Source: Paludibacterium yongneupense DSM 18731 (lineage in GTDB: Bacteria > Pseudomonadota > Gammaproteobacteria > Burkholderiales > Chromobacteriaceae). From it: 64,000 nucleotides of DNA. Shown piece after piece: positions 52,593 to 61,389 of the stretch. Made by a program: the position numbers and the translations under genes. How positions within the stretch are numbered: the first letter of the stretch is position 1; every line of letters starts with the position of its first letter. The notes below the pieces were generated by a model. That model was not told where the DNA came from. It did no database searches and saw nothing but the letters and a program-made list of their open reading frames with translations. The stretch lies in assembly GCF_000422925.1 (NCBI RefSeq), contig NZ_KE383957.1, forward strand, positions 141,787 to 205,786, written 5' to 3'.

Positions 52593-53273
52593 ATGGCGCG
52601 GGCAAATCTGTTCATGATCGATCTCTATTTCTGGCCAACCGCCAACGGTATCAAGATCCCCATCCTGCTGGAAGAATTGGCCCTGCCATATCGGCCATTT
52701 CCACTCAATATCCGCTTGAACGAGCATAAGACCGAGGCATTTCGTCAGCTCAATGCGCACCAGAAAATCCCGTTGCTGGTTGATCATGAGCCCTCAGGGG
52801 GAGGAGGCCCTCTTCCAGTGTTCGAATCGTCGGCCATCCTGCTCTATCTGGCCGAGAAGCAGCGGGCATTCTTGCCGCAGCCTGTGGCAGGGCGCTACGC
52901 GGCGCTGGAGTGGCTGTTCTGGCACGCGGCGCATCTGGTTCCGGTTCTAGGCCAGTACCAGCGCCTGCATGAGCAGGGCTCCGGCGCGGTGCCGACAGAA
53001 CCGGCGCGGCAGGCCGGCATCGATGTCAGCCGTCTGTACCGGCTGCTGGATACCCGGCTCGCGGGCCGGGATTACCTGGCCGACGACTATTCGATTGCCG
53101 ATATCGCCATCTTTCCGTGGATTCAGCCGCGCCGGCAGGGACAGATCGTGGGCGAGTATCCGCATCTTGACGATTGGCTGCGGCGAATTCGTTCGCGTCC
53201 GGCAGTCGAGCGTGCCTATGCCTACGGCCGTCGCCTCGGGCCGGAAGAAAAATCCCTGGCCGACTGGCTGTGA
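52593..53273 (+). CDS. Glutathione S-transferase family protein
   Basis: A 226-residue GST of the YfcG/YghU (Nu-like) type: a thioredoxin-like N-terminus (IDLYFWPTANGIKIPILLEEL), FESSAILLYLAEK for glutathione binding, and a helical C-terminal half ending PAVERAYAYGRRL. The TANG-type loop in place of a Cys or Tyr suggests disulfide-bond reductase or lyase activity. The start is uncertain (52593 or 52614). In this cluster it may open mixed disulfides or thioethers; that is inference. Confidence 0.88.
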   Translation: MARANLFMIDLYFWPTANGIKIPILLEELALPYRPFPLNIRLNEHKTEAFRQLNAHQKIPLLVDHEPSGGGGPLPVFESSAILLYLAEKQRAFLPQPVAGRYAALEWLFWHAAHLVPVLGQYQRLHEQGSGAVPTEPARQAGIDVSRLYRLLDTRLAGRDYLADDYSIADIAIFPWIQPRRQGQIVGEYPHLDDWLRRIRSRPAVERAYAYGRRLGPEEKSLADWL

Positions 53274-53318
53274 AGCGGTGGTGGCTTTCATTCATTATAA
53301 AAACCGACAGGAGAACCC

Positions 53319-53906
53319 ATGAGCTATGCCAGCGAGCGTCAGCAAGCGGTGACAGCGGCTTTGGCCGATATCCGCGAGATTGCAGGGGCGGCGTCACCGA
53401 CGCGCGAACGCGTCGAACATATTCTCACTCGACTGCTTGAACTGGCACGCACAGAAGCGTGGTGGGCAGACCGTGAATTCCCCGCACCGCTTGCGGAGGA
53501 AAGGCAGGCGCGCTATCTGATCAGCGAGCAGCCGGATCAGAGTTTTGCCCTGTACTTGAATGTGATGCTGCCGGGCAAGACGATTACGCCACACAATCAC
53601 ACCACCTGGGCTGCCATCGCGGCGGTCGAGGGGGTCGAGTTCAATCATCTCTATCGCCGCATCGACGATGGCAGCCAGTCGGGGGTGGCGGTCCTCGAGC
53701 ATGCCCGGACACTGGAAGTGGGGCCCGGTCAGGGCGTGGCGCTGCTGCCGGACGATATTCACGCGGTTGAAATCCGGGGCGAGACGCCTATCCGGCATTT
53801 GCACCTCTACGGACGCTCGCTGGAAACCCTGACCGGGCGCCTGGCATTCGATCTGGAACATGGGCGTTGCGCGCCGATGGCCATCGGCGTGGCTACGCGC
53901 CGCTGA
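53319..53906 (+). CDS. Thiol dioxygenase (cysteine dioxygenase family)
   Basis: A 195-residue cupin of the cysteine dioxygenase family, oxidising a thiol to a sulfinate with O2 and Fe(II). The three-His iron site is H92 and H94 (TPHNHTTW) plus H148 (DDIHAVE). The region after HxH has no Cys, so the Cys-Tyr crosslink of animal cysteine dioxygenase is absent, as in bacterial 3-mercaptopropionate dioxygenases. The thiol substrate is therefore open. A clear ribosome binding site (AGGAG) precedes the start; the rhodanese follows after 12 bases. Confidence 0.87.
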   Translation: MSYASERQQAVTAALADIREIAGAASPTRERVEHILTRLLELARTEAWWADREFPAPLAEERQARYLISEQPDQSFALYLNVMLPGKTITPHNHTTWAAIAAVEGVEFNHLYRRIDDGSQSGVAVLEHARTLEVGPGQGVALLPDDIHAVEIRGETPIRHLHLYGRSLETLTGRLAFDLEHGRCAPMAIGVATRR

Positions 53907-53918
53907 GGGGAGGGAATC

Positions 53919-55484
53919 ATGCCCGGACTGATCACGCCTGCCGATTTGCAGACGGCCTTGCATGACGGCAAGGAGATTGCCCTGTTCGATATTCGGGAGC
54001 AGGGGGAATTCGGCGAGTCGCATCTGTTTTTTGCCGTCGCGCTGCCGTACAGCCGGATGGAGCTCGACGTGACGCGGCTGGCACCGCGACGGGATGTGCG
54101 GGTGGTGCTGTATGGCCGGGAAGGCGAGCTGGCCTTGCGGGCGGCGCGCCGGCTGGAGCAACTCGGCTACGAACGCGTCAGCGTGCTCGATGGGGGAGTG
54201 GCTGCCTGGAGCGCTGCCGGCCATCCCTTGTTTGCCGGTGTCAATGTGCCATCCAAAGCGTTCGGCGAGCTGGCCGAACATGCCTGCGAAACGCCGAGCG
54301 TGGACGCCGCCACCCTGGCCGGATGGCTGGCAGGCAGCAGACCCCCGCTGCTGCTCGATGGGCGCCCGCTCGACGAATTCGCCAGAATGAGCATCCCCGG
54401 CGCGCGCTGCTGCCCGAACGGCGAACTCGCCTATCGGATCCGCGACCTGGTGACGGATGACATGACTCCGGTTGTCATCAATTGCGCGGGACGGACACGC
54501 AGCATCATCGGTGCGCAGACCTTGATCAACCTGGGATTGAAGAACCCCGTGTATGCGCTGGAGAACGGGACGCAGGGTTGGATGCTGGCCGATTTCGACC
54601 TCGACCACGGTGCGGATGCGCGCTATCCGGAGGTGCTGTCGCAAGCGGCCCGCGACTGGGCGATCGAGGCGGCCGACCGGGTTGCGCACCGCTTTTCTGT
54701 TTCCCGGATCGACGCGAAAACGGCCCGCCTCTGGCTGAACGAGACCGTAAGAACGACATATTTGCTCGATGTGCGCACGCCTGAGGAATTTGCGGCTTCG
54801 ACACTGTCCGGCGCGCAGCATGCGCCGGGCGGGCAGTTGATCCAGGCCACCGATCAGTTCGTCGGCGTGCGCGGTGCGCGCTTGTTGCTGTTCGATAATG
54901 GCGATGTACGCGCCGTGGTGGCAGCGAGCTGGCTGCGCCAGCTCGGCTACGAGGCTCATGTGCTGGTCGATGGAGTGGCGTCGGACGTGTCCGCACCGCC
55001 GACTGCGCAAGTCGCGTTGCCGGCCGTTCCCTCGCTGACGGTTGCCGCGTTGCGCCAGGGCCGGGAGCAGGGGACGCTGGACGTGGTTGATATCCGCAGC
55101 AGCGCAGCCTACCGGCGTTCGCATATTCCGGGGGCCGTATGGTCGATTCGTCCTCGTCTGGCCGAACTATCCTCCATCGGCGGGGCAGTGGTTCTGGTCG
55201 CCGACTCCGCTCAGCAGGCCTGCCTGGCGGCAGGCGAGCTGGCCGGACGCCAGGTTTACCGGCTCGATGGGGGCTTCGCGGCATGGCTTGAGTCCGGGCT
55301 GCCGCTGGAGTCCAGCCCGCAGGTCCCGCCCGATAGCGAGCGTATCGATTTCCTGTTCTTTACCCACGACAGACACGATGGCAACAAGCAGGCTGCGCGC
55401 CAGTATCTGGACTGGGAGGTCGGGCTGCTCGCCCAGCTCGACGAGCGGGACCGCGCGGTGTTTCGTCCTGGCGATCTCGCCTGA
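53919..55484 (+). CDS. Four-domain rhodanese-like sulfurtransferase
   Basis: A 521-residue protein made of four tandem rhodanese modules (about 1-108, 125-235, 265-375 and 385-480). Only the second has an active-site Cys: C189 in INCAGRTRS. The equivalent positions are YGREGE in module 1, FDNGDV in module 3 and VADSAQ in module 4. A final 40-residue tail (ERIDFLFFTHDRHDGNKQAARQY region) is characteristic of this protein type. It would bind sulfane sulfur from a donor made by the neighbouring enzymes. No signal peptide. Confidence 0.9.
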   Translation: MPGLITPADLQTALHDGKEIALFDIREQGEFGESHLFFAVALPYSRMELDVTRLAPRRDVRVVLYGREGELALRAARRLEQLGYERVSVLDGGVAAWSAAGHPLFAGVNVPSKAFGELAEHACETPSVDAATLAGWLAGSRPPLLLDGRPLDEFARMSIPGARCCPNGELAYRIRDLVTDDMTPVVINCAGRTRSIIGAQTLINLGLKNPVYALENGTQGWMLADFDLDHGADARYPEVLSQAARDWAIEAADRVAHRFSVSRIDAKTARLWLNETVRTTYLLDVRTPEEFAASTLSGAQHAPGGQLIQATDQFVGVRGARLLLFDNGDVRAVVAASWLRQLGYEAHVLVDGVASDVSAPPTAQVALPAVPSLTVAALRQGREQGTLDVVDIRSSAAYRRSHIPGAVWSIRPRLAELSSIGGAVVLVADSAQQACLAAGELAGRQVYRLDGGFAAWLESGLPLESSPQVPPDSERIDFLFFTHDRHDGNKQAARQYLDWEVGLLAQLDERDRAVFRPGDLA

Positions 55485-55515
55485 ATCAAGAACTTTTACT
55501 CTGGAATCCAACTTC

Positions 55516-56697
55516 ATGTCCGAAGCGCCTCACCTTGCCACCCGCTTGATCCTGAATGGTCGCGATATGGCCATTGGCCCCGGCCGGCCGGTTAATCCAC
55601 CTTTGGTCCGCGCGAGCACCATCCTGTTCGACAGCGTCGCTGCATTGCGCGACGCGCGTGCGCGCCGCGGCAACGAGCGCATTCTGACCTATGGTGCACG
55701 CGGTAACCCTAATGCGTTTGCGCTGGAGGATATGATCACCGATCTGGAGGGCGGCTATCGCACGCGCCTGTTTCCGACCGGCCTGGCGGCTATCGCTCAG
55801 ACTCTGATTGCCTTTCTCCAGCCCGGCGATCATGTGTTGATCGCGGATTCGGTATACGAGCCCGTCCGTCACTTTGCGCGTGAGTTTTTTGATCGTTATC
55901 GTATCGATTACAGCTTCTTTGCCGCCGACGGCGAGGGAATGCCGGACGGCCTGCGTCCGAACACTCGTCTGGTCTATGCCGAATCGCCTGGCTCTCTCGT
56001 GTACGAAGTGCTCGACCTGCCGGCGCTGGCCCGGCTTGCCCATGCCCACGGCGCTTTGCTGGCGGTAGACAATACATGGGGGGCTGGCGTGCTGTACCGG
56101 CCGCTGGAGCTGGGGGCGGATATCGTCGTCTCGGCTCCGACCAAATATTTGTGCGGGCATTCTGATGTCGTGATGGGGGCGGTCACCACGAGCGAAGCGG
56201 TTTGGCCACGACTCAATGCTTCCGGCGACGCACACGGAATGACGGTCAGCCCGGACGACGCCTGGCTGGTTCTGCGCGGTGCCCGCACGCTGGCGGCGCG
56301 CCTGCCTGTGCATGCGGCGGGCGCCATCGCCGTTGCCGGCTGGCTCGCGTCGCACCCTGCCGTCGGCCGCGTCTATCACCCCGCCTTGCCTGACGATCCC
56401 GGTCATGCTCTGTGGCAGCGTGATTTTTACGGGAGCAACGGCTTGTTGTCGTTTGCCTTGCGCGATCAGCGCGAGGCCAGCGCCATTGCCGTGATCGACG
56501 CCTTGCGCTTGTTTGGCATCGGCGCATCGTGGGGAGGTTTCGAGAGTCTGGTCACGCTGGCCGATATGCGGCACGCCCGGAGCGTGACCGACTGGAGCGG
56601 TCGTTCTGCAGTCATCCGCTTGCATATCGGCCTCGAAGCCGTCGATTCTCTCATCGGGGATCTGGAGCAGGCACTGGCTTCCCTGACCGCGCGTTGA
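55516..56697 (+). CDS. metC: Cystathionine beta-lyase-like PLP enzyme
   Basis: A 393-residue Cys/Met-metabolism PLP enzyme. D185 (AVDNTWGAGVLY) and the PLP lysine K210 (SAPTKYLCGHSDVVMG) are present, with the MetC-like YTYGARGNPN-type region and ASWGGFESL near the C-terminus. Members cleave C-S bonds of cystathionine, cystine or related thioethers to thiol, pyruvate and ammonia. Last gene of the plus-strand cluster, so it may act on the imported compound rather than in methionine biosynthesis. Confidence 0.88.
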   Translation: MSEAPHLATRLILNGRDMAIGPGRPVNPPLVRASTILFDSVAALRDARARRGNERILTYGARGNPNAFALEDMITDLEGGYRTRLFPTGLAAIAQTLIAFLQPGDHVLIADSVYEPVRHFAREFFDRYRIDYSFFAADGEGMPDGLRPNTRLVYAESPGSLVYEVLDLPALARLAHAHGALLAVDNTWGAGVLYRPLELGADIVVSAPTKYLCGHSDVVMGAVTTSEAVWPRLNASGDAHGMTVSPDDAWLVLRGARTLAARLPVHAAGAIAVAGWLASHPAVGRVYHPALPDDPGHALWQRDFYGSNGLLSFALRDQREASAIAVIDALRLFGIGASWGGFESLVTLADMRHARSVTDWSGRSAVIRLHIGLEAVDSLIGDLEQALASLTAR

Positions 56698-56729
56698 GCC
56701 GCTTGCCGGGTCGGCGCGAAGCGCGATGC

Positions 56730-56755
56730 AAGGCCCTGCGTTGTCAGAGGGCCTT
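56730..56755. terminator. Hairpin between convergent metC and DUF1847 genes
   Basis: Arms AAGGCCCT (56730-56737) and AGGGCCTT (56748-56755) form an 8-bp stem that spans the stop codon of the minus-strand DUF1847 gene. It can act in both directions; T-runs are poor. Confidence 0.45.
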
Positions 56756-57394
56756 CAGATGCTCGGGGTCGAGAATGCGGCGGCTATAGCTCTTGGCGGT
56801 ATACAAGGCGGCGACCGGGTTATGACCGTTGACTCTGTCCTTGGTGACCAGAGCCTCCGAATATTTGGTGAACAGCGAGTCATGCCCGACGCACAAGCCC
56901 ATTATCACGTTGAGGTGGGTTTTCTCCTCATTCAGCAGCTGTGCTTGCAAGACCGGATTGCAGCAGGCCTCGAAACTGCCGCAACGGATTTTGAGCGAGT
57001 CGGGAATGCCGACCTCGGTTTTGTCGACCGATCCGACTTTGCATAATACGGTGTAGGGTTCGAAACCGGCGGCGCGCAGGACTTTGACAAAAATCTTGGT
57101 CTCCTCGATCAGCCCCAGGCAAGAGGCTATGCCGATGCGTGTGGCATCGATCCGCTTGGCGAAGGCGACGATTTCTTCCACTCTCGATATTTTGCAGTAA
57201 TACAGCCCCTCGACTTCGGCTGCCGCGCGCGATGCGCGCGCGTCGACCGAGTCGCCGCGGTAATGAGCCGTGCTGTCCGCGATTTGTTGCTCGCTGGTGG
57301 TTTCGGTCAGGCAATGGTCCGGGAACTTTTTGTCGCGCCGGCCGCAGTGCAGCTGCCCGCATTCGGAGCAAGACAGGTTTTCAATTTTCGCCAT
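56744..57394 (-). CDS. DUF1847 cysteine-rich protein
   Basis: A 216-residue DUF1847-type protein, probably metal-binding. The N-terminus has CxxC and further Cys: C9, C12, C17 and C28 (LSCSECGQLHC, FPDHC). Later come RIGIASCLGLIEETKIF, CGSFEACCNP (with a CGSFEACCNPVLQAQLLN segment) and GLCVGHDSLF. The function is unknown; DUF1847 proteins are common in anaerobes. It follows the molybdopterin oxidoreductase gene after 85 bases on the same strand, so a role in its redox chemistry or maturation is possible. Confidence 0.85.
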   Translation of the reverse strand: MAKIENLSCSECGQLHCGRRDKKFPDHCLTETTSEQQIADSTAHYRGDSVDARASRAAAEVEGLYYCKISRVEEIVAFAKRIDATRIGIASCLGLIEETKIFVKVLRAAGFEPYTVLCKVGSVDKTEVGIPDSLKIRCGSFEACCNPVLQAQLLNEEKTHLNVIMGLCVGHDSLFTKYSEALVTKDRVNGHNPVAALYTAKSYSRRILDPEHLKAL

Positions 57395-57439
57395 GGGTTA
57401 AAAGCCTCGTTGAATAGGGGTCAGATCAAGATGCCGACA

Positions 57440-57463
57440 TTCTTCGTCGCAGACAACGAAGAA
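57440..57463 (-). terminator. Hairpin between the molybdoenzyme and DUF1847 genes
   Basis: Arms TTCTTCGT (57440-57447) and ACGAAGAA (57456-57463) form a perfect 8-bp stem shortly after the molybdoenzyme stop codon. There is no T-run on the minus strand, so it may be an attenuator or mRNA-stability hairpin rather than a full terminator. Confidence 0.35.
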
Positions 57464-57479
57464 AGGAATCTATCCATAG

Positions 57480-59657
57480 TCATGCGAGCGGAGGGTCCGC
57501 TGTCGCCCGGTTGGCCTTGACCACGTCGCACAGCAGCGCCTTGTACACAGGAAAGCCCGAGATCGGATCGCGGTTGTCGGCATCCGTCAGTTCGTTGATA
57601 TTTTGCTGCCACGCCGGAACCGCGTCGGGGCTGCCGCCTCCTGCATTGGCTTCAATCACGCCCCGGACGATGTCGGGGGTGATCGTGGCCACGTAGCGGA
57701 CTTTGCCGCGAGGCGAAACGATTTCCACGACGTCGCCGTTGGCGATGCCGCGAGCGGCGGCGTCCTCGGGGTGCAGGCTGACCAGCGGGTGGGGCTGCAG
57801 CTTGAGCAGGGAGCCGATGTTATGGTGTTGCGAACGGAAATCGGAATGGATGCGTGCGCCCGAGTTGAAGACAAGCGGGTAGATGCGGGCCAGTTCCGGG
57901 GTGGAAATCGGGCTTTCGGCCGGTTCGACGTACTCCGGCAGCGCCGGATAGCCGTGCTGCACCAGCAGGCTGGAGGCGATTTCGAACTTGCCGGAGGGCG
58001 TGTCGAAGCCCGCTTGGCCATCGGGACGCAGCAGACCCGACTCCCATTTTCGATAGCGCAGCGGCGGCGCCGGGCGATGTATGCCGCTGCCTGCCCCACG
58101 CAGGTCGGCGGTGGTGACGCCACTGCCCGCCAGTGCGCGTTCGAGCATTTCATCGCTATTGGCCGGCAACAGCGCGCCGTAGCCGAGCCGTTCAGCGATG
58201 GCGCGGGCGATATCCCAGTCGGAGCGCGCCTCGCCCTGCGGTTCGATCACGCGGGCGCGCCAGTGCAGCGAGTCGGGGTAGAGTGAGTAGGACTCGTTCT
58301 CGAACAGGGTGGTCGAGGGCAGAATCAGGTCCGCATACTGAGAGTCGGCGGTGCGGAAGCGATCGATGACCGCCAGAAAGTCCAGAGCGGCGAAGCTGCG
58401 GCGCCATTGTTCCGGATTCGGGTAAGAAGTGATGATGGATGAGCCGGTAATCAGCATGCCCCTGACCGGGTAGGGGTCGCCGTGCAGAATGGCGCGCGGC
58501 AGTTCCATCGCATGCGCTTCCTTGCGGAAATGGTGATAGAGCGGATACCGGCTTTTGCCTATGGGGTCGACGCCGGTTGGCGCTTCCAGCCGCGTGGAAC
58601 GATTGATGGCAACGGTGCTGGGCATCCTGACGACATTGCCGCCGGGGACGTCGAGATTGCCTGTGATCGCCCACAGCGTCAGTATCGCGCGGATATTCTG
58701 CGTGCCGCTATTGGTGTATTCCAGTCCGGTATAACTGACCAGAGCCGCACCGCGCGCGCCGGCGATGGCACGCGCGGTGCGCACGACTTCGTCGGCGGAG
58801 ACGCCCGTGATCGCCTCAACCCGCTGCGGCGTGAATGGCTGTACATAGGTGCGCAGGGCGTCGAAACCGAGCGTCCAGCCGGCGACGAAGTCATGGTCGT
58901 AGCGTTCTTCTTCGATCACCACCCGGATCATGCCCAGTGCCAGTGCCCCGTCCGTTCCCGGCCGGATGCCGAGCCAGCGGCCAGCGGTCGCCTTGACGAT
59001 GTCGATGCGGCGGTGGTCTATCGCCACGATCTCGGCACCCCGCTGCCGCGCCGCCTTGATGCGGGCCACATTCGAGGAGGGCGAGTCCGTGCTCGGATTG
59101 GCGCCCCAGATCACGACCAGGTCTGCCTGTTCGATATCGGCAAAGGTGTCGGCGGCGTAAACGCCATAAGTGGAAACGGGTGCGATCATGCCATGGGCGA
59201 CATAGCAGATCGCCCCGACGCCGGTGGTGTTGGGCGACCCGAACGGGAATAGCAGGCTCCAGGCCGATGACAGGTGCACGCCCGCCGGAGTCAGCAGGTC
59301 GCATAGGGACTGTTCGAATGTGCCGCGCCCTGTGTACATGCAGACCGCCTCGGGACCGTGCGCGGAGGCAATGTCGCGCAAGCCTTGCGCGAGCAGATCG
59401 AGCGCCTCGTCCCACCCGATGCGCTCGAAGCGGCCGGCGCCTCTCGCGCCGATGCGCTTCATCGGATAGAGCACGCGGTCGGGAGAGTAGACGATCTCCG
59501 CCGCGCGTGAACCGCGCGGGCAGCAAATGCCCTTGGGATGGTCCTTGCGCGGCGACAAGCGGGCGATTTTGCCGTTGTCGAGTTGAATGTCGACGCCGCA
59601 GTCGGCCGGGCAGACTCCGCATATCGCCGCGAGGGTTCGGGTGGCGTGGCGGCTCAT
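57480..59657 (-). CDS. Cytoplasmic molybdopterin oxidoreductase of unknown substrate
   Basis: A 725-residue DMSO-reductase family enzyme. A [4Fe-4S] site is formed by C13, C16, C20 and C45 or C46 (ICGVCPADCG, GICCPRG). The likely molybdenum ligand is C151 in GVGAICYVAHGM. Later family motifs include WGANPSTDSP, ITGNLDVPGGN and a C-terminal cofactor domain (LVFNSGARIHSDFRSQHHN, LHPEDAAARGIANGDVVEIVSPRGKVR). There is no Tat signal, so it acts in the cytoplasm. It overlaps the ABC permease by ATGA, tying it to the importer. Exact substrate unknown; relatives act on formate, S- or N-oxides, thiosulfate or acetylene. Confidence 0.9.
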   Translation of the reverse strand: MSRHATRTLAAICGVCPADCGVDIQLDNGKIARLSPRKDHPKGICCPRGSRAAEIVYSPDRVLYPMKRIGARGAGRFERIGWDEALDLLAQGLRDIASAHGPEAVCMYTGRGTFEQSLCDLLTPAGVHLSSAWSLLFPFGSPNTTGVGAICYVAHGMIAPVSTYGVYAADTFADIEQADLVVIWGANPSTDSPSSNVARIKAARQRGAEIVAIDHRRIDIVKATAGRWLGIRPGTDGALALGMIRVVIEEERYDHDFVAGWTLGFDALRTYVQPFTPQRVEAITGVSADEVVRTARAIAGARGAALVSYTGLEYTNSGTQNIRAILTLWAITGNLDVPGGNVVRMPSTVAINRSTRLEAPTGVDPIGKSRYPLYHHFRKEAHAMELPRAILHGDPYPVRGMLITGSSIITSYPNPEQWRRSFAALDFLAVIDRFRTADSQYADLILPSTTLFENESYSLYPDSLHWRARVIEPQGEARSDWDIARAIAERLGYGALLPANSDEMLERALAGSGVTTADLRGAGSGIHRPAPPLRYRKWESGLLRPDGQAGFDTPSGKFEIASSLLVQHGYPALPEYVEPAESPISTPELARIYPLVFNSGARIHSDFRSQHHNIGSLLKLQPHPLVSLHPEDAAARGIANGDVVEIVSPRGKVRYVATITPDIVRGVIEANAGGGSPDAVPAWQQNINELTDADNRDPISGFPVYKALLCDVVKANRATADPPLA

Positions 59658-60460
59658 GGCAGCGTCTGCGCGAGCTCATCGTGCGCCCCCACCGCGGGTG
59701 CGCTCCCCTCATGACGCCAGCCGGTCAGTGTGCATTCGAGGTATTCGAAACCGCTGTCTACCGCGATGGCGAGCAGACCGACCAGTGATGCACCTTGTAC
59801 GATATAGGCGGTGTTGAACCCATTGAGGCCGACGATGATGGGCGAACCCAGTGTCTTGGCGCCGGCGGCGGAGGCGACAGCGGCGGTGCCGATATTGATG
59901 ATGATCGATGTCCGGATTCCCCCCAGCATGGCCGGCAGGGCGAGCGGCAGCTCGATTCGCCATAGGCTCTGGGCGGCGCTCATGCCCAGCCCGTCTGCAG
60001 CCTGGCGGATGTCATCGGGTACCGCGTCGAGCCCGGCCAGCGTGCCCTGCACTATTGGCAGGAGCCCGTATAGCGCCAGGGCGAGCACGGCGGCCGGCAT
60101 GCCGAAGCCCAGCAGCGGCACGACGATCGCCAGCACCGCAACCGGCGGGATGGTCTGGCCGATGGCCACCACCCTTTCGAGCAAAGGGCGGAACTCGCTG
60201 CCGCCGCGCCGCGTGGCCGCGATGCCGGCGGCGACGCCGAGCAGCAACGCAAGCGAACTGGACAAGGCCACCAGTTCGATATGCGCAGCCAGCAGAGTCA
60301 GGAAGCTGTCGAGCGGGTAGAGCGGGCTTTGCAATTCGGGAAAGACCCGGGCAAACAGCGGTTCGAGTGCCGGCATGCCGGCGGCCAGCCCGAGCAGCAG
60401 CGCCCATATCGGCAGTGCCGGACCGCCGGGGAGGGCGGTGCGTTCACGCGATTTCATCAT
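59654..60460 (-). CDS. Osmoprotectant-type ABC permease (OpuCB/YehW-like), C-terminal unit
   Basis: A 268-residue permease with family motif LLGVAAGIAATR, TIPPVAVLAIVVPLLGFGMPAAVLALALYGLLPIVQGTLAGLDAVPDDIRQAADGLGMSAAQSLWRIELPLALPAMLGGIRTS spread over residues 70-185. Five or six hydrophobic segments. It partners the permease at 61386. It overlaps the ATPase gene by ATGA at its start and the molybdoenzyme gene by ATGA at its end. Confidence 0.9.
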   Translation of the reverse strand: MMKSRERTALPGGPALPIWALLLGLAAGMPALEPLFARVFPELQSPLYPLDSFLTLLAAHIELVALSSSLALLLGVAAGIAATRRGGSEFRPLLERVVAIGQTIPPVAVLAIVVPLLGFGMPAAVLALALYGLLPIVQGTLAGLDAVPDDIRQAADGLGMSAAQSLWRIELPLALPAMLGGIRTSIIINIGTAAVASAAGAKTLGSPIIVGLNGFNTAYIVQGASLVGLLAIAVDSGFEYLECTLTGWRHEGSAPAVGAHDELAQTLP

Positions 60461-61389
60461 CCTGTCGTCCCCAGTAGATCGGCAAAGTGCAGTACGCCTG
60501 CCGGCTCACCCTTTGCGTCCACGACCGGCAGTGTCCGAACCTGACGGGTGACGAAGGCCGACAAGGCTTCGCGCAAGGTGGCACTCGCGGGCAAGGGGTC
60601 GCCGCCCGTCGTTTCGCCAGGACGCGCACGGTCGCGCACCACACCGAGTCCGAGCAATCTGATGCCGATATCGCTGCGCCCGATGAAATCGCGTACGAAG
60701 TCGTTGGCGGGAGCGGCAAGCAGGCTGGCCGGACTGCCCTGCTGCACCAGGTGGCCGCGGTCGAGCAGAACGATGCGCGAGCCCAGACGCAAGGCTTCGT
60801 CGATATCGTGCGTGACCATAACGATGGTCTTGCCGGACAGGCGGTGGATGCGCGTCAGTTCGGCTTGCAGCGCGAGACGGGTGACCGGGTCGAGTGCGCC
60901 GAACGGTTCGTCCATCAGCAGTACGTCCGGGTCGGCAGCCAGCGCCCGCGCTACGCCGACGCGTTGTTGCTGCCCGCCGGACAGCTGGTGCGGGTAGCGC
61001 GCGGCAAAGGCGTCCGCCGGCAGGTGCAAGAGTTCCAGCAACTCGTGCGTGCGTTCGCGGATGCGTGCTTTTGTCCAGCCGAGCAGGCTGGGGACCGTGC
61101 CGATGTTCTGTTCCACCGTCCAGTGCGGAAACAGCCCATGCGACTGGATCGCATAGCCCATGCGCCGGCGCAGCGCTTCCGGCCGGAATTCGCGGATGTT
61201 CTTGCCGCCGAACAGAATGCGACCGCCATCGTGCTCGATCAGGCGGTTGATCATCTTCAGCGTGGTGGTCTTGCCCGATCCGGACCGCCCTATCAGCACG
61301 GTGAATTCGCCGGCTTCAATGGTGAGGTCGAGTCGGTCGACGGCGGCGTCGCCGGCAAACGATTTGCTGACCGCTTCGAATCGAATCAT
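60457..61389 (-). CDS. Osmoprotectant-type ABC ATPase with CBS region (OpuCA/YehX-like)
   Basis: A 310-residue ATPase. Walker A is GRSGSGKTTT, the Q-loop AIQSHGLFPHWTV, signature LSGGQQQRV and Walker B LLMDEPFGALDPV. After residue 245 there is one CBS-like segment (VRTLPVVDAKGEPAGVLHFADLLG), which in OpuCA regulates by ionic strength. It overlaps the flanking permease genes by four bases at each end. Confidence 0.92.
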   Translation of the reverse strand: MIRFEAVSKSFAGDAAVDRLDLTIEAGEFTVLIGRSGSGKTTTLKMINRLIEHDGGRILFGGKNIREFRPEALRRRMGYAIQSHGLFPHWTVEQNIGTVPSLLGWTKARIRERTHELLELLHLPADAFAARYPHQLSGGQQQRVGVARALAADPDVLLMDEPFGALDPVTRLALQAELTRIHRLSGKTIVMVTHDIDEALRLGSRIVLLDRGHLVQQGSPASLLAAPANDFVRDFIGRSDIGIRLLGLGVVRDRARPGETTGGDPLPASATLREALSAFVTRQVRTLPVVDAKGEPAGVLHFADLLGTTG

